From positions 1 through 59,176 of the forward strand of contig CANEVH010000022.1 in NCBI GenBank assembly GCA_947442105.1: a stretch of 59,176 nucleotides of DNA, in the 5' to 3' direction. The position numbers and the translations under genes are program-made. This stretch comes from Comamonadaceae bacterium. GTDB taxonomy: Bacteria; Pseudomonadota; Gammaproteobacteria; Burkholderiales; Burkholderiaceae_C. Below the pieces are notes generated by a model. It had not been told where the DNA came from and searched no databases. It saw only the letters and a list, made by a program, of their open reading frames with translations. How positions within the stretch are numbered: the stretch's first letter is position 1; each line of letters begins with the position of its first letter. Shown here piece by piece: positions 8,757-17,629 of this stretch.

Positions 8757-10217
8757 ATGATCTCTCGCGAACCCACTATTGAACGCTTGCCCACGGCCAA
8801 GTCCCTGCTCCTCACCCCCTTTGGCTTGGACGAATCGCACCTCGCGCGCGCCTTGGCTGAAATCAAGATGCAGCGCGTCGATGAGGCCGATCTGTACTTC
8901 CAGTACACCCGCTCCGAGGGCTGGAGCCTAGAAGAAGGCATTGTCAAAACCGGCTCCTTCAGCATCGACCAAGGCGTGGGCGTGCGCGCCGTCAGCGGCG
9001 AGAAAACCGCTTTTGCCTATTCCGATGACATCTCAGAGGCCGCGCTATTGGATGCCGCACGCACCGTGCGCACCATTGCCAGCGCCGCCCAAAACCGCCG
9101 CACCAGCGTGCCCAAGCCCAAAGTCGCCCGCAGCCGCTCGCTCTACCCCGACCAAGACCCCATCTCCACCCTGGACAGCGCCACCAAGGTCGCGCTCTTG
9201 GGCAAGGTAGAACGCTTAGCGCGTGCCAAAGACCCACGCGTGGCGCAAGTGATGGCCGGGCTGGCCATGGAATACGACGTGGTGCTGATCGCCCGCGCCG
9301 ACGGCACCTTGGCCGCCGACGTACGCCCCCTGGTGCGACTGTCAGTCACCGTGATTGCCGAACAAAAAGGCCGACGCGAAATGGGCTCGTCCGGCGGCGG
9401 TGGTCGCTTTCGCCTAGCGTATTTTGACGACGCGCAAATCACCGAATACGTGGACCAGGCGGTGCACGCCGCACTGACAAACTTAGAAGCGCGCCCGGCG
9501 CCTGCGGGCGAAATGACCGTGGTGCTGGGCTCGGGCTGGCCCGGCATCTTGCTGCACGAAGCCATTGGCCATGGCCTAGAAGGCGACTTCAACCGCAAAG
9601 GCTCCAGCGCATTCAGTGGCCGCATTGGCCAGCGCGTGGCGGCCAAAGGCGTCACTGTGCTGGACGACGGCACCATCGCCGACCGGCGCGGCTCGCTCAA
9701 TGTGGACGACGAGGGCAACACCAGCGGGCGCAATGTGCTGATTGAAGACGGCATTTTGAAGGGCTACATCCAAGACGCCATGAACGCGCGCCTGATGGGC
9801 GTGGCGCCCACCGGCAACGGCCGGCGCGAAAGCTATGCCCACGTGCCCATGCCGCGCATGACCAACACCTACATGCTAGGCGGCGACAAAGACCCGCAGG
9901 AAATCGTCAAAAGCATCAAAAAAGGCCTGTACGCCACCAACTTTGGTGGCGGCCAGGTGGACATCACCTCGGGCAAGTTTGTGTTCTCGGCCAGCGAAGC
10001 CTATTGGGTGGAAAACGGCAAGATTTTGTACCCCGTCAAAGGCGCCACGATTGTGGGCAGCGGCCCGGAATGTTTGAAGCGCGTGAGCATGATCGGCAAC
10101 GACATGCGCTTGGACAGCGGCGTGGGCACCTGCGGCAAAGAAGGTCAGAGCGTGCCCGTGGGCGTGGGCCAGCCCACGCTGCGCATTGACGGCCTGACGG
10201 TAGGCGGCACGGCCTGA
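8757..10217 (+). CDS. tldD: Metalloprotease TldD
   Basis: TldD pairs with TldE/PmbA to form a zinc protease that processes modified peptides (microcin B17, CcdA antitoxin). The 486-residue product has the metal-binding HEAIGHGLEGD motif and the C-terminal block CGKEGQSVPVGVGQPTLRI, which are diagnostic of the family. The partner tldE/pmbA is not in the window. The 83-base gap after rodA holds no gene. Confidence 0.95.
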   Translation: MISREPTIERLPTAKSLLLTPFGLDESHLARALAEIKMQRVDEADLYFQYTRSEGWSLEEGIVKTGSFSIDQGVGVRAVSGEKTAFAYSDDISEAALLDAARTVRTIASAAQNRRTSVPKPKVARSRSLYPDQDPISTLDSATKVALLGKVERLARAKDPRVAQVMAGLAMEYDVVLIARADGTLAADVRPLVRLSVTVIAEQKGRREMGSSGGGGRFRLAYFDDAQITEYVDQAVHAALTNLEARPAPAGEMTVVLGSGWPGILLHEAIGHGLEGDFNRKGSSAFSGRIGQRVAAKGVTVLDDGTIADRRGSLNVDDEGNTSGRNVLIEDGILKGYIQDAMNARLMGVAPTGNGRRESYAHVPMPRMTNTYMLGGDKDPQEIVKSIKKGLYATNFGGGQVDITSGKFVFSASEAYWVENGKILYPVKGATIVGSGPECLKRVSMIGNDMRLDSGVGTCGKEGQSVPVGVGQPTLRIDGLTVGGTA

Positions 10218-10427
10218 GTGGGGTAAGGCTGAATATGGCCGGGCGCTGCTGAAACAGGTAGGTCTTTGGGTAGTGGCGGCTTCTGCCACGGGCGCTAATG
10301 CAGCTTTTGCGGCGATAGGCCTTGCCCGCGGGCGCAAGACTTTCGGTAACGCCCTTATGGTGTGCGGCTGGCGAAGGCAGCGCCCAGGCTAGGCCGAAGC
10401 AAAAATCACTTGTGCTACATTGAACCC

Positions 10428-10496
10428 ATGCATCGCGCCGCTTTTTTCTTTAGCTATTTTTGCTTCTCCAACGCCACTGGCGGTAGAGAGTTCTGA
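10428..10496 (+). CDS. Phe-rich leader peptide of the DAHP synthase gene
   Basis: A 22-codon frame from ATG 10428 to TGA 10494-10496 encodes a peptide with a run of aromatic codons, AAFFFSYFCFS: six Phe in all, one Tyr, and a final Phe before the stop. It sits directly before a Rho-independent terminator with an alternative pairing partner, the architecture of ribosome-mediated attenuation. There is no clear Shine-Dalgarno sequence. An upstream in-frame TTG (10410) is a possible alternative start. The peptide itself would have no function beyond sensing charged tRNA-Phe. Confidence 0.7.
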   Translation: MHRAAFFFSYFCFSNATGGREF

Positions 10497-10557
10497 ACGT
10501 AGCTGAAAAAAACGTCCCGATACTTCATCAACCGCCGGCCTCCCCGGCGGTTTTTTT
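10472..10557 (+). promoter_or_regulatory. Transcription attenuator: competing hairpins before aroG
   Basis: The terminator is CCGCCGG (10532-10538), loop CCTCC, CCGGCGG (10544-10550), then seven T (10551-10557). An upstream GGCGGT (10479-10484) can pair with ACCGCC (10531-10536) as antiterminator. CGCC (10472-10475) can instead pair with the GGCG at 10479-10482 as the early 1:2 hairpin. A ribosome stalled on the Phe codons at 10443-10466 would free the antiterminator. The logic is that of pheA-type attenuators; its assignment here is inference from sequence. Confidence 0.75.
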
Positions 10558-10599
10558 ATGCCTTTTTGACTTTGATTGACTGTTTAAGGAGCTTTCCCC

Positions 10600-11703
10600 A
10601 TGACCGCAAGCGCTGACCGCACCAGCACCACCGACAACGAACGCATCAAGGACATCACCGTGCTTCCGCCCCCCGAACACCTGATCCGCTTCTTCCCCAT
10701 CAGCGGCACCGCCGTCGAGACCCTGGTATCAAACACGCGTCGGCGCATCCAAAGCATCATGGCGGGCAAGGACGACCGGCTGCTGGTCATCATTGGCCCC
10801 TGCTCCATCCACGACCCGGCGGCCGCGCTGGACTACGCGCGCCGCCTGGTAGAGCAACGCGCCCATTACGCCGACACGCTGGAAATCGTGATGCGCGTGT
10901 ATTTCGAGAAGCCCCGCACCACCGTGGGCTGGAAAGGCCTGATTAACGACCCCTACCTGGACGAGAGCTTTCGCATCGACGAAGGCTTACGCATCGCGCG
11001 CCAGTTGCTGATTGACATCAACCGCCTAGGCCTGCCCGCGGGCAGCGAGTTTTTGGACGTGATTTCGCCCCAGTACCTGGGCGACCTGATCGCCTGGGGC
11101 GCGATTGGTGCGCGCACCACCGAGAGCCAGGTGCACCGCGAGCTGGCCTCGGGCATTTCGGCGCCGATTGGCTTCAAGAACGGCACAGACGGCAATATCA
11201 AAATCGCCACCGACGCCATCCAGGCCGCCGCCGGTGGCCACCACTTTTTGTCGGTGCACAAAAACGGCCAGGTCGCCATCGTGCAAACCCAGGGCAACCC
11301 AGACTGCCACGTGATTTTGCGCGGCGGCAAAGCGCCCAATTACGACGCGGCCAGCGTGGAGGCCGCCTGCCAAGACCTGGTCAAGGCCCAATTGCCGCCC
11401 ACGCTCATGGTGGACTGCAGCCACGCCAACAGCAGCAAACAGCATGAAAAGCAGCTCGAGGTGGCGCGCGACATCGCAGCCCAGGTTTCTGGCGGCTCCA
11501 CCCGCGTGTTTGGCGTGATGGTGGAAAGCCACCTGCACGCGGGCGCGCAAAAGTTCGCCCCAGGCAAAGACAATCCGACCGCGTTGACCTACGGCCAGAG
11601 CATCACCGACGCCTGCCTGGGCTGGGACGATTCACTCGAAAGCCTGGAAGTGCTGTCGCAGGCCGTCAAGGCACGCCGGGTACGGCGCAACTCGGCGACT
11701 TGA
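10600..11703 (+). CDS. aroG: 3-deoxy-7-phosphoheptulonate (DAHP) synthase, class I
   Basis: This enzyme condenses phosphoenolpyruvate and erythrose 4-phosphate, the first step of the shikimate pathway. The 367-residue protein shows the class I (AroFGH) motifs IGPCSIHDP, RVYFEKPRTTVGWKGLINDP, GARTTESQVHRELASG, PIGFKNGTDG and MVDCSHANSSK. AAGGAGC precedes ATG 10600. Which amino acid inhibits it cannot be read directly. The Phe-rich leader and attenuator upstream argue that phenylalanine supply controls its transcription, so the symbol aroG rather than aroF or aroH is an inference. Confidence 0.93.
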   Translation: MTASADRTSTTDNERIKDITVLPPPEHLIRFFPISGTAVETLVSNTRRRIQSIMAGKDDRLLVIIGPCSIHDPAAALDYARRLVEQRAHYADTLEIVMRVYFEKPRTTVGWKGLINDPYLDESFRIDEGLRIARQLLIDINRLGLPAGSEFLDVISPQYLGDLIAWGAIGARTTESQVHRELASGISAPIGFKNGTDGNIKIATDAIQAAAGGHHFLSVHKNGQVAIVQTQGNPDCHVILRGGKAPNYDAASVEAACQDLVKAQLPPTLMVDCSHANSSKQHEKQLEVARDIAAQVSGGSTRVFGVMVESHLHAGAQKFAPGKDNPTALTYGQSITDACLGWDDSLESLEVLSQAVKARRVRRNSAT

Positions 11704-11712
11704 GCGGCCCCG

Positions 11713-11742
11713 CATCGCCCTGGGCTTAACGCCGGGGCGATG
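11713..11742 (+). terminator. Hairpin after aroG
   Basis: CATCGCCC (11713-11720) and GGGCGATG (11735-11742) form a perfect 8-bp stem with a 14-base loop, ten bases after the aroG stop. No T run follows, so it may work only as a pause or 3'-end stabiliser. The convergent mpl gene ends at 11814. Confidence 0.4.
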
Positions 11743-11813
11743 GTTGAGCCCTACGGTTGATGTTGGCGCACCGATCGGCGCACAGGCCTGCCCCGCATCA
11801 ACGGAGCCTCTGT

Positions 11814-13430
11814 TTACCTGGCCCGCAATAGCGCGGCGATTTTTTCATGCACGCCGCCAAAACCGCCATTGCTCATGCACAAAATATGGTCGCCTGGGCG
11901 CGCCTGCGCGGCCACCAGTGCGGCCAGCGCATCGATAGTGGGCGCCACCTGAGCGCGCTCGCCCATGGGCGCCAAAGCTTCCGTCGCGTCCCAACCCAGA
12001 CCGCCGCCGTGGCAAAAGGCCAGGTCCACCTCTTCCAGACTCCAGGGAAGTTGCGCCTTCATGGTGCCGAGTTTCATGGTGTTGGAGCGTGGCTCAAACA
12101 CCGCCAGAATGCGCGCCGCCCCCACGCTGCGGCGCAAGCCGTTCACCGTGGTGCGAATCGCCGTGGGGTGGTGGGCGAAGTCGTCGTAAATCGTCACCGG
12201 TGCCGCATCAGGCGCGTTGCCCAAAAAGATGCGCGCGCGCACTTCCATGCGGCGTTTGACGTTCTCAAAGCTCGCCAGTGCCAACGCCGCATCTGCGGGC
12301 GCCACGCCCACATGCTCGGCGGCGGCAATGGCGGCCAGCGCATTGAGCTGGTTGTGCACCCCGCCCAGCGTCCACTGCACGCGGGCAACGGGTTCGCCCG
12401 CATGCAGCACCACAAAATCATCCGGCTCGCCCATGGCGCTGAAGTCGCTCACAGCGGCGCCAAAACTGCGCACCGCGCTCCAGCAACCCCTGTGCAGCAC
12501 GCGCGCCAGACTTTCTTCCAGGCCATTGACCACAATGCGGCCACTGCCCGGCACGGTGCGCACCAGGTGATGAAACTGGCGCTCAATATCAGCCAGGCTG
12601 TCAAAAATATCGGCGTGGTCGAACTCCAGGTTATTGAGCACCGCAGTACGCGGTCGGTAGTGAACGAACTTGCTGCGCTTGTCAAAAAACGCGGTGTCGT
12701 ACTCGTCGGCTTCGATCACAAAGTACGGACCGCTGGAAGACGAAACAGCCCCCTCGGGGGGCAGCGAACCACGCCCAGCGGGGAGCGTGGGGGCCCGATT
12801 CGCCGCCGGGCCGCCCCAAGGGGAATCAGCCCCCTCGGGGGGCAGCGAACCACGCGCAGCGGGGAGCGTGGGGGCCGGACTTCCCGCCGGGCCGCCCCAA
12901 GGGGAATCAGCCCCCTCGGGGGGCAGCGAACCACGCGCAGCGGGGAGCGTGGGGGCGCCCAACCTCGCGGAGACGCCAAAATTCAGCGGCACGCCGCCCA
13001 CCAAAAAGCCCGGCTGCAAACCCGCGCATTCCAGAATCCAAGTCAGCATAGCCGTGGTGGTGGTTTTGCCGTGGGTGCCGGCCACGGCCAGCACGTGGCG
13101 GCCCTGCAAGACGTGTTCAGCGAGCCACTGCGGGCCGCTGGTGTAGGGCGCACCGGTGTCCAAAATGGCCTCAATCAGCGGGAACTTGGCCGCTCCGGCC
13201 TCTGTGCGGCTGCGGCTGACGGTGTTGCCAATCACAAACATATCGGGTTGGAGCGCCAGTTGGTCCGCGCCATAGCCTTCAATCAGGTCAATTCCCAAAG
13301 CGCGCAACTGGTCGCTCATGGGCGGGTAGACCCCGGCGTCGCAACCTGTCACGCGGTGGCCCGCCTCGCGCGCCAATGCCGCCAAGCCGCCCATGAAAGT
13401 GCCGCAAATGCCCAAAATGTGAATATGCAT
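11814..13430 (-). CDS. mpl: UDP-N-acetylmuramate:L-Ala-gamma-D-Glu-meso-DAP ligase, with repeat insertion
   Basis: Mpl attaches recycled murein tripeptide to UDP-MurNAc in the cytoplasm. N-terminal HILGICGTFMGGLA, the ATP-binding GTHGKTTTTAML (118-129), VIEADEYDTAFFDKRSKFVHY, NNLEFDHADIFD and YDDFAHHPTAI are the family signatures. At 538 residues it is some 75 longer than the usual 455-460. The excess is residues 159-233, three near-identical 27-residue repeats (APTLPAARGSLPPEGADS...) inserted between FGVSARLG and PYFVIEADEYD, a surface loop in relatives. The frame stays open throughout, so the enzyme is probably still made. Confidence 0.95.
   Translation of the reverse strand: MHIHILGICGTFMGGLAALAREAGHRVTGCDAGVYPPMSDQLRALGIDLIEGYGADQLALQPDMFVIGNTVSRSRTEAGAAKFPLIEAILDTGAPYTSGPQWLAEHVLQGRHVLAVAGTHGKTTTTAMLTWILECAGLQPGFLVGGVPLNFGVSARLGAPTLPAARGSLPPEGADSPWGGPAGSPAPTLPAARGSLPPEGADSPWGGPAANRAPTLPAGRGSLPPEGAVSSSSGPYFVIEADEYDTAFFDKRSKFVHYRPRTAVLNNLEFDHADIFDSLADIERQFHHLVRTVPGSGRIVVNGLEESLARVLHRGCWSAVRSFGAAVSDFSAMGEPDDFVVLHAGEPVARVQWTLGGVHNQLNALAAIAAAEHVGVAPADAALALASFENVKRRMEVRARIFLGNAPDAAPVTIYDDFAHHPTAIRTTVNGLRRSVGAARILAVFEPRSNTMKLGTMKAQLPWSLEEVDLAFCHGGGLGWDATEALAPMGERAQVAPTIDALAALVAAQARPGDHILCMSNGGFGGVHEKIAALLRAR
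12732..12956. repeat. Three in-frame copies of the GC-rich repeat inside mpl
   Basis: Units start at 12746, 12827 and 12908 (+ strand), each 81 bp, i.e. 27 codons exactly. They share CAGCCCCCTCGGGGGGCAGC and CCGGGCCGCCCCAAGGGGAA with only a few differences. The core is the reverse complement of the array at 1-209. Because the period is a multiple of three, copy number can change without breaking mpl. Confidence 0.92.
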
Positions 13431-13501
13431 AGCAGGAGTTTACCGACCCACCCCGAAGCCGACACCAAGGCCACTACGCCTTGGACGGGCACAATCGGCG
13501 C

Positions 13502-14095
13502 ATGGAAACTTACCAAGCCGAGATCGCCGCCGCAGCCGCCCGGCTGATAGTGGAAGAAGGGCTGGACTATGGCGCTGCCAAGCGCCGCGCTGTCAAGCAA
13601 CTCGGTGCCAGCGGGCGCGGCGGCTTGCCCGACAACGACGAGGTGGAAGCGGCGGTCGAAGAATACATCGCACTGTTCTGTGCCGACACCCAGCCGCAAG
13701 AGCTGCGCGCGCTGCGCGAGCTGGCTTTGCAGTGGATGCAGCGCCTGGCGCGCTTTCAGCCGCACCTGGGCGGGGCAGTCTGGCGCGGCACAGCCACCCG
13801 CCATTCGGACATTTACTTGCAACTGTTTTGTGAAGACTCCAAAGCGGCCGAAATCGCGCTGATCGACATGGGCGTGCGTTTTGAGGTGCGCTCGGTGCCG
13901 GGCTTTCACGGAGAGATGGTCGATGCGCTCAGCGTGCACGCGCTTTGCGTGCCCTTGCAAGAAAACATAGGCGTGCACCTGCTGGTGTACGACCTGGACG
14001 ATATCCGTGGCGCGCTGGTGCCCGACGGCCAGGGCCGCCGCCCGCGTGGCGACGCAGCCGCCTTGTGCCGCCTGATAGAAAATGCCGCACCATGA
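13502..14095 (+). CDS. Conserved hypothetical protein, nucleotidyltransferase-like
   Basis: This 197-residue protein has an N-terminal helical part (about 1-70, with AAAARLIVEEGLDYGAAKRRA) and a C-terminal domain with RGTATRHSDIYLQLFCED. The latter recalls the small nucleotidyltransferase-like proteins found next to mpl in Burkholderiales. The catalytic GS..D pattern of that fold is not convincing here, so enzyme activity is unproven. I chose ATG 13502 as the first start downstream of the divergent mpl promoter region. The last bases overlap the TlpA-like gene (ATGA). Confidence 0.75.
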   Translation: METYQAEIAAAAARLIVEEGLDYGAAKRRAVKQLGASGRGGLPDNDEVEAAVEEYIALFCADTQPQELRALRELALQWMQRLARFQPHLGGAVWRGTATRHSDIYLQLFCEDSKAAEIALIDMGVRFEVRSVPGFHGEMVDALSVHALCVPLQENIGVHLLVYDLDDIRGALVPDGQGRRPRGDAAALCRLIENAAP

Positions 14096-14712
14096 AGCCC
14101 CACTCCCCTCCCCCTGAGGCGGCGCCTGCAAATCCGACGGACGCGCAAACTGCCCACGCCACCGAAGTGCAGGCCACGTTGGCAGGCGTTCCGCGCCGCG
14201 CACTGTTGGCTGCTGCCGCAGTGACCGTCGTGGGTGCCGGCCTTGCCACCGCCTGGATGCATAGCGCGCGGGACGCATTGCCACCCGTCACCGGCGCAGT
14301 TCCTGCCTTTTGGGCTCTGAAGTGGAACACACCGTCGGGCGCGGCATTGGCCATGCAGTCGTTCCAGGGCCGGCCGCTGCTGATTAATTTTTGGGCCACG
14401 TGGTGCCCACCTTGCGTGGAAGAGTTGCCACTAATTAACGCCTTTTTCCAAGAAAACCAGGCTAAAGGCTGGCAAGTGCTGGGTTTGGCCGTGGACAAGC
14501 CGGCGCAAGTTCAGGCCTTTCTGCGCCGAGCGCCATTGGCTTTCCCGGTGGCCATGGCCGGTTTTGACGGCACCGAACTCAGCCGCAGCCTGGGCAACCT
14601 GTCCGGCGGCCTGCCTTTTTCCCTCGCGCTAGACGCTGCCGGAGGAATAATTCAGCGAAAAATGGGCCGCCTGGTTTTGGCCGATTTGGCTTTGCTGCGT
14701 GGTCTAGAATAG
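14092..14712 (+). CDS. TlpA-like membrane-anchored thiol-disulfide oxidoreductase
   Basis: This is a 206-residue protein with a Pro/Ala-rich N-terminus, one membrane segment or signal anchor (about residues 40-58, ALLAAAAVTVVGAGLATAWM) and a thioredoxin fold with the redox-active WCPPC in LLINFWATWCPPCVEELPL. It should act in the periplasm, reducing or isomerising disulfides, for example in cytochrome c maturation. The start overlaps the upstream gene's stop, so the two are translationally coupled. Confidence 0.9.
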   Translation: MKPHSPPPEAAPANPTDAQTAHATEVQATLAGVPRRALLAAAAVTVVGAGLATAWMHSARDALPPVTGAVPAFWALKWNTPSGAALAMQSFQGRPLLINFWATWCPPCVEELPLINAFFQENQAKGWQVLGLAVDKPAQVQAFLRRAPLAFPVAMAGFDGTELSRSLGNLSGGLPFSLALDAAGGIIQRKMGRLVLADLALLRGLE

Positions 14713-14812
14713 TTTTCGCTAGGTAGCTTGGGCTTGCGCAGCACAATGCAGTACCAGCGAAATTTTGCGATTTTTGGGCAATTTGTCGAAATTTATAGAA
14801 GGTTAAGACAAC

Positions 14813-14840
14813 TTGGCAAAAACACGATTTTTTTTAGGAT
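14813..14840 (+). promoter_or_regulatory. Predicted sigma-70 promoter of accBC-prmA
   Basis: TTGGCA (14813-14818) and TAGGAT (14835-14840) are separated by 16 bases in an A+T-rich stretch 40-67 bases before accB. The region 14713-14879 holds no gene. This is a pattern match only. Confidence 0.45.
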
Positions 14841-14879
14841 GGGTTCACCCCAGGGTGGACAAGCACTTAGGGAGACCCC

Positions 14880-15335
14880 ATGGACTTACGAAAACTCAAA
14901 ACCCTGATTGATCTGGTGTCGGATTCCAACGTTTCCGAGCTGGAGATCACGGAGGCAGAAGGCAAGGTCCGCATCGTCAAAGGTTCGAATACGGTGGTTC
15001 AGGCCTATGTGCCCGCCTCTATGCCCATGGCGGCGGCGCCAGCGGCGCCTTTGGCGGCTGTGGCTGCGCAAGCGGAGGCACCGGCCCCAGAAGCGCCAGC
15101 GCTGCACACCGTCAAATCGCCCATGGTGGGGACGTTTTACCGTTCCGCCTCACCGGGCGCCAAGTCGTTCGTCGAAGTGGGCGACATGGTCAAGGTGGGT
15201 GACACGATTTGCATTATTGAGGCCATGAAAATCCTCAACGAAATTGAGGCCGACAAGGCGGGCAAAGTCACCCAAATTCTGTGCGAAAACGGCCAGGCGG
15301 TGGAATACGGGCAGTCGCTGCTGACCATCGAATAG
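14880..15335 (+). CDS. accB: Biotin carboxyl carrier protein of acetyl-CoA carboxylase
   Basis: AccB carries the biotin that shuttles CO2 from AccC to the AccAD transferase in fatty-acid synthesis. The 151-residue protein has an N-terminal part that interacts with AccC, an Ala/Pro-rich linker (about 42-75) and the biotinyl domain, with the acceptor lysine K117 in [27 protein letters not shown] precedes ATG 14880. It is followed by accC after 13 bases, the standard operon. Confidence 0.97.
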   Translation: MDLRKLKTLIDLVSDSNVSELEITEAEGKVRIVKGSNTVVQAYVPASMPMAAAPAAPLAAVAAQAEAPAPEAPALHTVKSPMVGTFYRSASPGAKSFVEVGDMVKVGDTICIIEAMKILNEIEADKAGKVTQILCENGQAVEYGQSLLTIE

Positions 15336-15348
15336 GCCGCACACCGCT

Positions 15349-16698
15349 ATGTTCAAAAAAATCCTGATTGCCAACCGTGGCGAAATTGCCCTTCGGATCC
15401 AGCGCGCCTGCCGCGAGTTGGGGGTCAAAGCGGTAATGGTGTACTCGGAGGCAGACCGGGACGCCAAGTACGTGCGCTTGGCTGAGGAGGCCGTGTGCAT
15501 CGGACCGGCCGCATCCAACCTCAGCTACCTCAATATGCCGGCCATTATTTCTGCCGCAGAGGTGACCGACGCAGAAGCGATTCACCCCGGCTACGGGTTT
15601 TTGAGTGAAAACGCCGATTTCGCAGAGCGGGTTGAGAAAAGCGGCTTTCAATTCATTGGCCCTGCGCCCGAATCCATCCGCTTGATGGGAGACAAGGTTT
15701 CTGCCAAGCAGGCCATGATCCGCGCCGGCGTTCCCTGTGTACCGGGGTCCGAGGGCGAGTTGCCAGACGACGCGGTGCAAATCCGGCGCATCGCCAAAAC
15801 AGTGGGCTACCCCGTCATCATCAAGGCCGCAGGCGGCGGTGGCGGACGGGGCATGCGCGTGGTGCACACCGAGGCCGCACTGGTCAATGCTGTGGCCATG
15901 ACCAAGGCCGAAGCGGGTGCCGCCTTTGGCAACCCAGCGGTGTACATGGAAAAATTCCTCCAGAACCCGCGCCACATCGAAATCCAGGTGCTGGCCGACA
16001 CCTTCAAAAATGCGGTGTACCTGGGCGAGCGTGATTGCTCTATGCAGCGGCGCCACCAAAAGATTCTCGAAGAGGCGCCCGCGCCCGGCATCAACCGCAA
16101 GCTCATTGAGCGCATTGGCGAACGCTGCGTAACGGCCTGCAAAAAAATGGGCTACCGGGGCGCGGGAACCTTTGAGTTTTTGTACGAGGCGGGCGAGTTT
16201 TACTTCATCGAAATGAACACGCGGGTGCAAGTCGAGCATCCGGTGACGGAGATGATCACCGGTATTGACATTGTCAAAACCCAGATCATGGTCGCTGCGG
16301 GCGAGAAGCTGCCTTTCACCCAGCGGCAAATCACGATCAAGGGCCACGCCATTGAGTGCCGCATCAACGCCGAAGACCCTTACAAATTCACGCCATCGCC
16401 TGGTCGCATCACCACTTGGCACGCACCGGGCGGACCGGGTGTGCGGGTGGATTCGCACATCTACACCAACTACTTTGTGCCGCCAAACTACGACTCCATG
16501 ATCGGCAAGCTGATCGTGCACGGCGATACCCGCGAGCAGGCCCTGGCGCGCATGCGCACCGCTTTGCTGGAGACTGCAGTCGAGGGCATTAACACCAACA
16601 TCCCGCTACACCGGGAACTGATGGTGGACGCCAAGTTCATGGCCGGGGGCACCAATATCCATTACCTGGAACATTGGCTGGAGCAGCACAAACGCTGA
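15349..16698 (+). CDS. accC: Biotin carboxylase subunit of acetyl-CoA carboxylase
   Basis: AccC is an ATP-grasp enzyme that carboxylates biotin on AccB. The 449-residue product has the family length. It shows [16 protein letters not shown], the glycine-rich [26 protein letters not shown] and [17 protein letters not shown], the ATP- and bicarbonate-binding motifs. It is cotranscribed with accB; prmA starts eight bases after the stop. Confidence 0.98.
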   Translation: MFKKILIANRGEIALRIQRACRELGVKAVMVYSEADRDAKYVRLAEEAVCIGPAASNLSYLNMPAIISAAEVTDAEAIHPGYGFLSENADFAERVEKSGFQFIGPAPESIRLMGDKVSAKQAMIRAGVPCVPGSEGELPDDAVQIRRIAKTVGYPVIIKAAGGGGGRGMRVVHTEAALVNAVAMTKAEAGAAFGNPAVYMEKFLQNPRHIEIQVLADTFKNAVYLGERDCSMQRRHQKILEEAPAPGINRKLIERIGERCVTACKKMGYRGAGTFEFLYEAGEFYFIEMNTRVQVEHPVTEMITGIDIVKTQIMVAAGEKLPFTQRQITIKGHAIECRINAEDPYKFTPSPGRITTWHAPGGPGVRVDSHIYTNYFVPPNYDSMIGKLIVHGDTREQALARMRTALLETAVEGINTNIPLHRELMVDAKFMAGGTNIHYLEHWLEQHKR

Positions 16699-16706
16699 CA
16701 CCCACC

Positions 16707-17585
16707 ATGTTTGAACTGCGCCTGATGTGCCCGGAACACCGGGTAGAAGCCGTAAGCGAGGCGCTTGACGCTTTGGACGCCCTGAGCGTGAGCGTGGAAG
16801 ACGCCGATGCGCAGACCGATGCCGAAGTAGCGCTTTTTGGCGAGCCAGGCATGCCCGCGCCCAAAGACGGCTGGCAACGCTCCCGCCTGACGGCCTTGTT
16901 CGCCAACGAACTTGCGGCGACGCAGGCGGGCGAACTCCTCCAAGCGCAAGACTTTTTTGGCGCTTGCACCGTTTTGGGCACTGGCGCAGTGCCCGACCAG
17001 GACTGGGTGCGCCTGACCCAATCCCAGTTTGCGCCGGTGGACATCACACCCACGTTTTGGATTGTGCCCACCTGGCACGCGCTACCCGAGGCCGCGCAAA
17101 CCGTGATTCGGCTCGACCCCGGCCTGGCGTTTGGCACCGGCACCCACCCCACCACCCGCATGTGCCTGCGCTGGATCGCCACGCATCCCATGCCCGAGCG
17201 CGTGCTCGACTACGGTTGCGGCTCGGGAATTTTGGCGATTGCCGCATCCAAATTCGGCGCACAAGACGTTGTCGCGGTAGACATTGACCCGGCGGCCGTC
17301 GAATCCACACGCCTCAATGCTGCGGCCAATGAGGTCCGTTTGTCTGCCGGACTGCCCGATCGCGCGACAGGCCCATTCAAAGTGGTCTTGGCCAATATCC
17401 TGGCGTCGCCGCTCAAGGTGCTGGCGCCCTTGCTGTGTGCCCATGTTGCAGCGGGCGGCTACTTGGTGCTTGCAGGCATTCTGGAGCGCCAGGCCGAAGA
17501 ACTGGTGCAGGCCTATGCGCCCTATTGCGCGCTTGCGGTGTCCGACAGCCAAGAAGGCTGGGTACTGATGACCGCAGTCGTGTAG
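16707..17585 (+). CDS. prmA: Ribosomal protein L11 methyltransferase
   Basis: PrmA trimethylates L11 using S-adenosylmethionine. The 292-residue product has the N-terminal L11-recognition domain (MFELRLMCPEHRVEAVSEAL), the linker motif GLAFGTGTHPTTRMCL, the SAM-binding VLDYGCGSGILAIAA and the NILASPL active-site motif. ATG 16707 matches the family start. It lies in the accBC operon, a common order in Burkholderiales. Confidence 0.96.
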   Translation: MFELRLMCPEHRVEAVSEALDALDALSVSVEDADAQTDAEVALFGEPGMPAPKDGWQRSRLTALFANELAATQAGELLQAQDFFGACTVLGTGAVPDQDWVRLTQSQFAPVDITPTFWIVPTWHALPEAAQTVIRLDPGLAFGTGTHPTTRMCLRWIATHPMPERVLDYGCGSGILAIAASKFGAQDVVAVDIDPAAVESTRLNAAANEVRLSAGLPDRATGPFKVVLANILASPLKVLAPLLCAHVAAGGYLVLAGILERQAEELVQAYAPYCALAVSDSQEGWVLMTAVV

Positions 17586-17629
17586 CCGCTTCCCCCGCGC
17601 CCGCGCATCCCTTCCCCAGGTAAAACGCA

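Noticed and set aside
11847..13547. 566-codon open frame antisense to mpl
   Set aside because: Shadow of mpl. Low-complexity Arg/His/Gly-rich translation with no motif or ribosome-binding site.
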